A DNA stretch of 5,937 nt from Glaciecola sp964418575 (GTDB lineage: Bacteria; Pseudomonadota; Gammaproteobacteria; Enterobacterales; Alteromonadaceae), in contig CAYQMI010000147.1 in the NCBI GenBank assembly GCA_964418575.1, forward strand, positions 1 to 5,937. The letters are read 5' to 3'. Below, in pieces: positions 1 through 5,937 of the stretch. Positions within the stretch are counted from its first letter, which is position 1. Each line of letters opens with the position of its first letter. A program made the translations under genes and the position numbers. A model generated the notes under the pieces. That model saw only the letters and a list, made by a program, of their open reading frames with translations. It was not told where the DNA came from and made no database searches.

Positions 1-1034
1 GAAATAAGGGTAATAAAATATACATACAACGTTGGCAAATTTAATCCATCGTGTAAGGGGCGGACAAGCGCTTTTAGCTTTTCAGAAACAGGCAGGTGAG
101 CGAATTCGCTTACATGCAATACTTCACCGCTTTGAAGATTAATTTGCATTGAGTCTGCGCCTTGTGGCGATAGGGTTGTGCTATCTGAGAAACGTAATTC
201 CATACCCGTCATTTGCATCTTTGGGCGACGCTTGGTATTGCCTTGGCTTTCACCTTGGCGCCGCTGATTGCTTGAATCTTGTCGGTTTTTCACACGTTCA
301 ACAATTCTCACGACCGACACCAACTCTTTTTCAGACCAAAGCGCTTGCGCTTCATTTAGCTGCGCCTCAATATCGTTAGCGCTCAGTTCAAATGTTTGCA
401 TCATCGTGTTGTCATTTCGTTCAAACCAATCTGCACCAATTGCTAAATGAAAGCCTGTATAAGACAGAATGGCGAGTGGAATAGCGACAATAACACCGAT
501 TAAAATATGACTCTTAAACAGGCTGTTTGCTTTCCAATTCTTAGGAACTGCATTTTTAAATGGCAACTTGCGATAGTGCGCAAACCATAAATAACAGCCT
601 AAAATAATCAGGACAACGCTAATGAACGATACGATACCATTAATGATGAAACCGGCTTGCCCAATCAAAAAGTGGCGGTGAAAAAAGAATATACCGTTCA
701 TGATAGGATGATCGCCACGCACGCGCTCATCAATTAAGTTTAGTTCACTGTCATAGAATTTAGTGTGACCTCGACTAAAAGCAGAGGCGTAGGGCCGGTC
801 TTCTGAGGGCGTCCTAAAACGTGTAAAGGCATTATCTTTTTCCAAAAGCTGGGCATACATGTAAGACTTTTCGGATGGTGACATCGCGACGTAGCTTTGA
901 TTTTTATTGTCAGCCCGCTGCAAGATATCTTGAACCCCTAAAATGGTGCCAGTTAAGCACACCAAAAATAAAGGGACCATAATTACTATACCAATCCAAT
1001 TATGGAGGGTTTTTAAAATAGATTTTGTTGACAT
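1..1034 (-). CDS. PepSY-associated transmembrane protein (PiuB/FoxB-like), 3' end beyond window
   Basis: Reading the minus strand from the ATG at 1034 gives 344 codons without a stop up to the window edge, so the C-terminus is missing. Residues 10-15 (LHNWIG) followed by a hydrophobic helix with LTGTIL (to about 34) are the typical opening of the PepSY_TM family (COG3182). Further helices lie at about 128-150 and 176-198, and a fourth starts near 333. A soluble PepSY-like segment sits between helices 1 and 2, and another (206-330) ends with LQSGEVLH and RPLHDGLN, both family-like. Histidines at 11, 119, 121, 176, 196 and 328 lie at or near membrane borders. Relatives such as FoxB are inner-membrane siderophore reductases, so a reductase role is plausible but inferred. 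A basic, Gln-rich stretch (249-274) interrupts the second soluble part. It starts 35 bases after the receptor gene and is probably co-transcribed with it; an AGGG at 1043-1046 serves as ribosome binding site. Confidence 0.9.
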   Translation of the reverse strand, partial: MSTKSILKTLHNWIGIVIMVPLFLVCLTGTILGVQDILQRADNKNQSYVAMSPSEKSYMYAQLLEKDNAFTRFRTPSEDRPYASAFSRGHTKFYDSELNLIDERVRGDHPIMNGIFFFHRHFLIGQAGFIINGIVSFISVVLIILGCYLWFAHYRKLPFKNAVPKNWKANSLFKSHILIGVIVAIPLAILSYTGFHLAIGADWFERNDNTMMQTFELSANDIEAQLNEAQALWSEKELVSVVRIVERVKNRQDSSNQRRQGESQGNTKRRPKMQMTGMELRFSDSTTLSPQGADSMQINLQSGEVLHVSEFAHLPVSEKLKALVRPLHDGLNLPTLYVYFITLI

Positions 1035-1069
1035 TAAAATTGCCCTGAAAAATACGTATTTAGCAAAAA

Positions 1070-3106
1070 TTAAAAGCGATAAAGCGCTTCGACTCTGAAG
1101 TTACGGCCAATACCATTATCAATTTGATCAAAGCGACGATAAAACTCGTCTGTGACATTATTAATTCTGCCCTTGAGTACCAAATTGTCAGTAATAGCAT
1201 AGCCAACAAAAAGGTTGCCAAGGGTAGCTGATTCAGTGCTGTCACCAATTACACCGCCATCGCCTAGCTCTGTTTTGCCACCAAATGATTCTACTTCAGC
1301 TTGCAATACTAAGCGGTCATCTAGACCAGACCAGCCAATATAAAGTGTGCCTGATTCAGGGCGCACAGAGTTAAGCTCTTCGCCGGTGTCTTCTCGTTTA
1401 CCTTCTGTATCAGCATAAGTTGCACCGATTAAAAACCCACCAAAACGATATTCTGCGTTAAGCTCTATGCCATAAATAGAGGCCTCGCCTACGTTTTGTA
1501 TTTGCGATTCAATAAATGTAGTGTTGCCTTGCACCTCTCTTGACAATACAACCGACTCGATTCGATTGCTGATATTATTGTCAAAGTAAGTGAATGAGCC
1601 GCGAATGGATTGTCTGTTTCCCCATGAGTGGTTTATTCGTATGCCGAGGTCGATAGTGTCTGCAATTTCATGTTCCAAATTATCTGACGGGAGCTGAGTG
1701 GTGATGGTTGTATTATTACCTCTAACGCGCTCTTCAGTGCTACCAATTACTAAATCATTCAATGATGGTGCGCGAATTCCTCTAGCCAAAGTAGAAAATA
1801 GTGTCACGCCATCAACTACGTGATAGTTGAGGGTGAGTTTAGGTGTCCATTCGTTGCCGTCAGATGCGAGGTCATCATCGGTTTGCAAGTCAAATCGCTC
1901 ATAACGCAGCCCAGGAATTAGCTGCCACTTTTCAGTGAGCTCAATACTAGCTTGCGCAAAAACGCCATAATTATCGCGCGAACCCCCAATGTCCTCGTCT
2001 GCGCCTCCGAAATCTAAATCGTTGAACGAGCCACTAAAGCCAAAAGATAGCGTTGCAGGAAAATTTAAAAGACGCGTTTGCTGAGATATGACGGTCTGAA
2101 TACCATAAGTATCAACTTCCCGAATTTCTTGCGTTCCGATAGCGCTGTCTGAACCTCTGCGATTCGCAATTAAGGTTTCGACATGATCGGTGCTAGAGAA
2201 AAATAGGTCGCTCATCCACTCAAAACCGTCTTGTCCGCTGTAATCTATTTGCAGTGATGTACTTTTGTCGCTCACATCGTTGCTAAAATCAGCGTCTTGT
2301 CGATTATTATTGCGCCCAAATACATTTGAACCAATGTAATCGATATTAGATTGGGCGTGAGTGGCTTCAACACTTAAATCGGCGCTTAAATCCCACTGTA
2401 ATTTTGTGAGGTAATTTGTGCTTTCGCTACCGCTGTTGAGTACTTCCTGACCATTACCATCTTCATAGTCGTCATATTTTCGTCTCGACACCGCACCTAG
2501 AACGGCGGCATCATCACTGATGGAAGCAGCGAACACGCCGCTAGCTAGGCGCCCGTCACCATTATTTTCCGCATTTAATCTTAGCTCGCCCCCTATGCGC
2601 TCAACAGAATCGACATAGTCAAAGGGGTCGATTGTTTCAAATTGTATGCGGCCTCCCGTTGAGCCTGTGCCAAAGGAGTTTGAAACAGGACCGCGAATGA
2701 CTGTGACAACTTTTAAAAATTCAGGCACTAAAAACACCGGATTAAATGACGTGCCGTGTTTCGTCGTCACTAAGTTTTTTTCAGCACCGTCAACAGAAAC
2801 AACCACACTTCCAGCGCCCTCACTGCCGCGCAAATTTAAATCGTAAAATTGTCTGCCAGGCCCTTGGATTGCCTCTAAATTTGCTACGTTTCTAAATATT
2901 TCATCAGCAGTTGTGGCCATGGTTTGTTCTAAATCTTCTTTCGTGATTTCCAATGCGCCTTCATCGCGCAACATTGCCCCGTGAACGGTAATTCTCTCCA
3001 CATTTGAGTCAGACGAGTCGGACTCGTTGGCCAAAGAAGTAACAGGGTAGGTGAGCGATGCCACTGAAAGGACATAAACAATCTGCTTCAAATGATTTTT
3101 TTGCAT
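1070..3106 (-). CDS. TonB-dependent outer-membrane receptor, heme/iron-chelate type
   Basis: This complete 678-residue protein imports a ligand across the outer membrane using TonB energy. Residues 1-26 form a signal peptide with likely cleavage after SLA. A TonB-box-like ERITVHG lies at 37-43. The plug (about 50-165) contains LNLRG (90-94), DGAEKN, VTVIRGP (134-140) and FGTGSTGGRIQFETID (145-160). The last two resemble the hemin/hemoglobin receptor families. The barrel carries IRAPSLNDL (444-452), a version of the FRAP box, and LPSDNLEHE (472-480), in the place of the NPDL box. NVGEASIYGIEL (538-549) is also typical. The C-terminus GRNFRVEALYRF ends in Phe as outer-membrane barrels do. Plug His117 could be a heme contact, but no histidine lies between the two barrel boxes, so a siderophore or other chelate remains possible. 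The ribosome binding site is weak. It is the first gene of an operon with the PepSY protein and lies behind a Fur-type promoter. Confidence 0.93.
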   Translation of the reverse strand: MQKNHLKQIVYVLSVASLTYPVTSLANESDSSDSNVERITVHGAMLRDEGALEITKEDLEQTMATTADEIFRNVANLEAIQGPGRQFYDLNLRGSEGAGSVVVSVDGAEKNLVTTKHGTSFNPVFLVPEFLKVVTVIRGPVSNSFGTGSTGGRIQFETIDPFDYVDSVERIGGELRLNAENNGDGRLASGVFAASISDDAAVLGAVSRRKYDDYEDGNGQEVLNSGSESTNYLTKLQWDLSADLSVEATHAQSNIDYIGSNVFGRNNNRQDADFSNDVSDKSTSLQIDYSGQDGFEWMSDLFFSSTDHVETLIANRRGSDSAIGTQEIREVDTYGIQTVISQQTRLLNFPATLSFGFSGSFNDLDFGGADEDIGGSRDNYGVFAQASIELTEKWQLIPGLRYERFDLQTDDDLASDGNEWTPKLTLNYHVVDGVTLFSTLARGIRAPSLNDLVIGSTEERVRGNNTTITTQLPSDNLEHEIADTIDLGIRINHSWGNRQSIRGSFTYFDNNISNRIESVVLSREVQGNTTFIESQIQNVGEASIYGIELNAEYRFGGFLIGATYADTEGKREDTGEELNSVRPESGTLYIGWSGLDDRLVLQAEVESFGGKTELGDGGVIGDSTESATLGNLFVGYAITDNLVLKGRINNVTDEFYRRFDQIDNGIGRNFRVEALYRF

Positions 3107-3150
3107 GATGATCTTAAGGAAAACTTATAAATTAAGAAATGATGCTATTA

Positions 3151-3179
3151 ATTGTATTGCAAATGATAAGTATTATCAA
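3151..3179 (-). promoter_or_regulatory. sigma70-type promoter of the TonB receptor operon
   Basis: On the minus strand TTGATA (3174-3179, 5 of 6 to consensus) and TACAAT (3151-3156, 5 of 6) are separated by exactly 17 bases. Transcription would begin about 3144, giving a leader of roughly 40 bases before the ATG at 3106. The Fur box lies inside and over the -35 element, which supports this as the regulated promoter. Confidence 0.7.
3164..3178. promoter_or_regulatory. Fur box
   Basis: TGATAAGTATTATCA matches the 7-1-7 Fur consensus TGATAATnATTATCA at all defined positions except one. The flanking bases extend the partial symmetry to 3162-3180. It overlaps the -35 hexamer and the spacer of the receptor promoter, so iron-loaded Fur would block RNA polymerase. 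This fits the receptor and PepSY genes downstream. It is a sequence match only; binding is inferred. Confidence 0.85.
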
Positions 3180-3180
3180 T

Positions 3181-3660
3181 ACGATTTAAAGGTGCAAGTA
3201 TACCTATTGCGAATGGGGCAGTGAAGACAGACTTACTTAAAACCCACAATCGATGCCAAGTGTCTTGACAATGAGAGCAAAATTGGGCTGATATAAAACA
3301 AGGTGTTTACTGCCTAATCACAGCCTCTTTTGAACAGTAACTCTCTGATAATCTTCCACGGGTTGAGAAAGAGGACCTGTGGCAGGTATCACCGTAGAAA
3401 TTGGTGACTGAAATGCACAAGGTGACCTAAGCTCTCCTGTTTCAATGACTAAGGGCAAGTCCTTCTTTACAAAACGTAAGTATTTCACAGGAAAAAAATC
3501 GTGCTTCTATCCTCTCAATATTATTGAAATTTAGCAGTTCGCCTGCTCAAATGACTTCTTTGCTTACCGTGTTTCTCATCAGCACTCTGTTATCTGAAGG
3601 GAGGCTCATGTATTTGAGGCGCGGAGCAAGATAATAATTTATTCCGGCTGCTGTGAGGTC
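3181..3660. other. Intergenic region without a convincing gene
   Basis: About 480 bases lie between the receptor promoter and the end of the mscS-like gene. No ATG-started reading frame of useful length or good ribosome binding site was found on either strand. No strong GC hairpin followed by a T run was seen downstream of the mscS-like gene. Small inverted repeats exist (for example ACCTG TGG CAGGT near 3376, and an AT-rich palindrome at 3515-3527), but none looks like a known element. Several minus-strand stop-free stretches are present (3550-3660, 3321-3506, 3151-3299), all without a credible start. They may be remnants of decayed coding DNA or chance. Confidence 0.6.
3321..3506 (-). other. 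Stop-free 62-codon stretch, possible gene remnant
   Basis: The frame is open from just after a TAG at 3507-3509 to a TGA at 3318-3320. It has no ATG. A GTG at 3488 would give 56 residues (VKYLRFVKKDLPLVIETGEL at the start, QRVTVQKRL at the end), but no Shine-Dalgarno sequence precedes it. The predicted peptide has a protein-like composition without low-complexity runs. I do not recognise a family. A stretch of this length can arise by chance in one of six frames, so this is a weak call, either a decayed C-terminal fragment or nothing. Confidence 0.18.
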
Positions 3661-4536
3661 TTAAATATTGTCTCGGTTTGTCACTCTCCGGCGTTCAATC
3701 GAAGGAGTTTGACCGACTTTTTCGTGCCAAAGTTTGAAAAACTGTTGCGTGATTTTTTGTCGCAAAGGAATGCTTTCTTCTATCGGGCAAAAAATATCAA
3801 CATCAATACATATCTTAGCGTATTGATTTGTGCTTACAGAGAAATGAGGCTCAATGGGGATAAACTCTACATCGAGACGCTTCTCAATGACGCCTTTATA
3901 ACGCTCAGCAACGTCAATAAATTCTTTACAAAACTCCAGTGCATGTGTTTTTAGTTCTTCAACAACCGGAAACACATCAATGGTAGGCTCGCATGTTATT
4001 TTGAATGAGCTTAATGTGTAGCGGCGCAAAAAATTTAAATTGCGCACTGGTTTTAATAAAATTTGATGATTAGGAATGAACAGATGTTTGCCTGTGTAGC
4101 TATTGGAATGCTGGTCAACTTCTAAAAGCGTAATTTTCGTCCAATCGGCAGCAATTACTTCGCCTACACCTTCGTTTATTTGTATCCAGTCACCGATTCT
4201 AAATGGGCGGGCACTAACGTAGTAAAAATAACCCAAATAACATTGTAAATATTCTTTTGTAGCAAACACAATTGCGACCATGAAGGCAGCGATTGAAAAG
4301 GTAAAGGCTTGAATTTCGCTTGCCCAAAGCACAATGAGTATAAACACCAAACTAATGTTTAGGGTGTTTCGCATGGTGTTTACTTTAGAGCGATAACCCG
4401 TTTTCTTCTTTTTACTACGCTTGATAATGCTGCGGCCGAGCAGGGATTTAATCAGAGCAACCCCGATGATTAGGGCGATACTGATGACGCCTTTCCCGAT
4501 GGTTGGATCAGCCACATATTCTGAAAATGCAATCAT
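3661..4536 (-). CDS. MscS-family small-conductance mechanosensitive ion channel
   Basis: This 291-residue inner-membrane protein is close to the length of E. coli MscS (286) and appears complete. MscS channels open under membrane tension and release solutes during hypo-osmotic shock. Three hydrophobic segments are visible at about 15-34, 58-75 and 76-108, with a strongly basic KRSKKKK loop (39-45) between the first two. The third would line the pore. It is followed by the family signature RPFRIGDWIQI (110-120) with GVGEVIAADWTKITLL of the beta domain, and FIPNHQILLKPVRN (153-166). Residues 175-275 form the alpha/beta vestibule domain. The start at 4536 is supported by AAAAGGA five bases upstream. 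The gene is divergent from the MFS gene, and its substrate-specific role, if any, is not evident. In-frame sequence stays open for 37 codons after the TAA stop, but the protein already has full length. Confidence 0.92.
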   Translation of the reverse strand: MIAFSEYVADPTIGKGVISIALIIGVALIKSLLGRSIIKRSKKKKTGYRSKVNTMRNTLNISLVFILIVLWASEIQAFTFSIAAFMVAIVFATKEYLQCYLGYFYYVSARPFRIGDWIQINEGVGEVIAADWTKITLLEVDQHSNSYTGKHLFIPNHQILLKPVRNLNFLRRYTLSSFKITCEPTIDVFPVVEELKTHALEFCKEFIDVAERYKGVIEKRLDVEFIPIEPHFSVSTNQYAKICIDVDIFCPIEESIPLRQKITQQFFKLWHEKVGQTPSIERRRVTNRDNI

Positions 4537-4665
4537 GTCGATCCTTTTAAGGCACTTTGCGGTTAAAATAGTGTAAGGTAAATCATTGTAATAATTAAGA
4601 TCTTATCGCGAAATGAAGCGCTTTGATATGACCACTTCTAAAAATAACTACATTAAAAAGTATCT
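4537..4665. promoter_or_regulatory. Divergent promoter region with two palindromes
   Basis: This 129-base AT-rich spacer must hold the promoters of both the mscS-like gene (minus) and the MFS gene (plus). It contains the perfect palindrome TAAGATCTTA (4596-4605) and, eleven bases on, AAGCGCTT (4616-4623). The latter resembles the core of LacI-family operators, but its flanks are not symmetric. A weak minus-strand promoter, TTAATT with 17 bases to TACACT, covers part of the first half. No strong plus-strand promoter stood out. No regulator gene is in the window, so an operator role is only a suggestion. Confidence 0.4.
4542..4547 (-). promoter_or_regulatory. Ribosome binding site of the mscS-like gene
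   Basis: On the minus strand AAAGGA precedes the ATG at 4536 by five bases. This is good spacing and decides the chosen start. Confidence 0.7.
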
Positions 4666-5835
4666 ATGAAAAAAACAACGCGTATAGGACTAATTTTAGT
4701 AGGAAACAAGCTAAGCGACCTGCTGCTGTCAGCAAAAACCACCTTGCCAACCTTATTGACCAGTGCTGGAGCCCCTGGATGGATGGCGCAGCTATTAGTG
4801 CCTATCCGAGAGTCTGGTGCACTGCTGCCACAGATGGGCTTTGCTTACATTCTGCGGAAGTTTCCTCGCCGAGACTTAGCATGGCATTTAAGTATGTTTC
4901 TGCAGTTTGTTTCAGGCTGCTTAATGATAGGGCTTGGTCTTACCTTAGAGGGACAGGCAGCCGGATATGCTGTTTTGGGCTCTCTCGTATTGATGAGCCT
5001 TTCGCGCGCGTTATCTTCGCTCACAACCAAAGATATTCAAGGTCAGCATGTTGAGAAAGGAAGTCGCGGAAAGCTTTTAGGCAGTGCCTCCACGGTTTCA
5101 AGCCTAATCAGTATAGTTGTTGCTGTAATTGCTTTAGTCGGCTCAAAACAAATTGGTAGCGATAAGCTAATTATCATAGCTAGCATAGCGCTTACCAGCA
5201 AGCTAGTGTGCATGTGGCTGATGAGGCCACTCGTTACTTGTGTAGATACCGAGCAGCGAGAAGTTACCAAAGGTTTGTATTTTGATAAAGCTTTAGCAAA
5301 GTTTGTGGTAGTGCGTTCGCTGTTTGCACACACGGCGCTATTAGCTCCCTTGTTTGTGCTGACCTATCAAGGTAACATGCTCAATATTCTGGCCTATTTA
5401 ATTATCGCGCAGAGTGTCGCTAATTTTCTATCAGCCTACGTATGGGGCTGGCTCTCAGATAAAAGTGCATTAGCCTGCATGAGAATAGGCAGTGCGGTGG
5501 CCATTGCTGCTACATTCACCTTACTCTTTGTACCCAATATATATCCTGATATACGCGACAATGCTTGGTTTGTTGTGGGCTTGTTTTTTACCTTAGGAAT
5601 AGGGCATCAAGGAGTACGAACCGGGCGTAAAATCTATGGTGTAGATATTGCTGATGAGCAGCATCGAACAGAATTTATCGCTACTTCGAATACTCTGGTT
5701 GGAGCATTTATTCTCATTTTTGGCGTTTGCTATGCTGGTATAAACGCATACTCAAGAGATTTGAGTTTGATATTGATGTTGTCAGCCTTATGTTTAGGCA
5801 TGCTGTTAAGCTTTACTTTAAAATCTGAGAAGTGA
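4666..5835 (+). CDS. Major facilitator superfamily transporter
   Basis: This 389-residue, highly hydrophobic protein has roughly eleven or twelve membrane segments, consistent with a short MFS carrier in the inner membrane. The first helix region holds NKLSDLLLSAKTTLP (14-28). The loop near residues 49-70 (ESGALLPQ then RKFPRRD) takes the place of motif A between helices 2 and 3, but keeps only its basic end. The equivalent loop in the second half, VWGWLSDKSALACMRIG (259-275), fits the motif A pattern G-x-L-x-D better. A polar loop at about 190-212 probably separates the two six-helix halves. A second polar segment with GVRTGRKIYGVDIADEQHR lies at 316-334. The transported compound cannot be told from sequence. 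The ribosome binding site is poor (AAAAAG at 4655-4660). Another gene follows 57 bases downstream on the same strand and may share the transcript. Confidence 0.85.
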   Translation: MKKTTRIGLILVGNKLSDLLLSAKTTLPTLLTSAGAPGWMAQLLVPIRESGALLPQMGFAYILRKFPRRDLAWHLSMFLQFVSGCLMIGLGLTLEGQAAGYAVLGSLVLMSLSRALSSLTTKDIQGQHVEKGSRGKLLGSASTVSSLISIVVAVIALVGSKQIGSDKLIIIASIALTSKLVCMWLMRPLVTCVDTEQREVTKGLYFDKALAKFVVVRSLFAHTALLAPLFVLTYQGNMLNILAYLIIAQSVANFLSAYVWGWLSDKSALACMRIGSAVAIAATFTLLFVPNIYPDIRDNAWFVVGLFFTLGIGHQGVRTGRKIYGVDIADEQHRTEFIATSNTLVGAFILIFGVCYAGINAYSRDLSLILMLSALCLGMLLSFTLKSEK

Positions 5836-5883
5836 GTAGATTAATAATATAAATATCAGGGCTGTGGATATCCTATATATTTG

Positions 5884-5889
5884 AGGTGG
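5884..5889 (+). promoter_or_regulatory. Strong ribosome binding site for the gene at 5893
   Basis: GAGGTGGA (5883-5890) lies just ahead of the ATG at 5893, with GAGG six bases from it. It is the best Shine-Dalgarno match in the window and supports a real gene start there. Confidence 0.7.
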
Positions 5890-5892
5890 ATT

Positions 5893-5937
5893 ATGAAAAC
5901 AATATTGATGATTATCAATGTGGTCTTTATCGCGTTA
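5893..5937 (+). CDS. Start of a membrane or exported protein, 3' end beyond window
   Basis: Fifteen codons are visible: MKTILMIINVVFIAL. A lysine followed by an unbroken hydrophobic run is what a signal peptide or first membrane helix looks like. The strong ribosome binding site supports translation. It follows the MFS gene by 57 bases in the same direction with no clear terminator between them, so co-transcription is possible. An AT-rich weak stem (5853-5857 with 5867-5871) in the gap lacks a T run. The family cannot be identified from this fragment. Confidence 0.65.
   Translation, partial: MKTILMIINVVFIAL

Noticed and set aside
149..450. Two overlapping plus-strand open frames (149-379 and 268-450)
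   Set aside because: They lie antisense to the PepSY gene, whose motifs are clear across the same stretch, and they have no family-like features.
2646..2846. Plus-strand open frame of 66 codons
   Set aside because: It is antisense to the plug domain of the TonB receptor, which is conserved there.
3265..3297. Plus-strand perfect -35 TTGACA followed by TATAAA
   Set aside because: The spacing is 21 bases, too long for a normal promoter, and no plus-strand gene or obvious RNA with a terminator follows before the convergent mscS-like gene.
3709..3954. Plus-strand open frame of 81 codons
   Set aside because: It is antisense to the C-terminal domain of the mscS-like gene and shows no independent coding evidence.
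4779..5333. Open frames inside the MFS gene on both strands (4779-5054, 4845-5030, 5043-5333)
   Set aside because: The MFS frame explains the region with continuous membrane segments; these frames are shadows.
5853..5871. Stem ATATC/GATAT after the MFS gene as a terminator
   Set aside because: The stem is only five mostly A-T pairs with a nine-base loop and no T run, so it does not look like an intrinsic terminator.
1..5937. CRISPR array, tRNA/rRNA genes, insertion sequence ends or integron attC sites
   Set aside because: No regularly spaced repeats, cloverleaf-like sequences, transposase motifs or paired terminal repeats were seen on reading both strands.

Overview
The window looks like chromosomal DNA of a Gram-negative gammaproteobacterium. 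A marine Alteromonadales-type genome is my best guess from the moderate-to-low G+C, the protein style, and the TonB receptor with a Fur-type operator, but no sequence here fixes the genus. There are five genes: three on the minus strand and two on the plus strand.

Left part (1-3200, minus strand): a two-gene iron-acquisition operon. A complete TonB-dependent outer-membrane receptor (3106 to 1070) is followed after 35 bases by a PepSY-associated membrane protein of the PiuB/FoxB type (start at 1034), which runs off the left edge. Upstream of the receptor is a good sigma70-type promoter with a near-consensus Fur box between and overlapping its -35 and -10 elements. The likely model is iron-repressed expression of a receptor that brings an iron chelate or heme into the periplasm. 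The membrane protein would then act on the ligand, possibly as a reductase at the inner membrane.

Middle (about 3181-3660): roughly 480 bases with no convincing gene. They hold several stop-free minus-strand stretches without good starts, which may be remnants of a decayed gene or chance. No clear terminator was seen.

Right part (3661-5937): a small MscS-family mechanosensitive channel (minus) is transcribed divergently from a 389-residue MFS transporter (plus). The 129-base spacer between them contains two short palindromes. After the MFS gene, a further small gene with a strong ribosome binding site begins at 5893 and is cut by the window edge. It begins like a membrane or secreted protein.

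Nothing here is clearly an undescribed system. The most informative points are the Fur-controlled receptor/PepSY pair, the receptor's mixed heme-receptor signature, and the unexplained 3181-3660 spacer.
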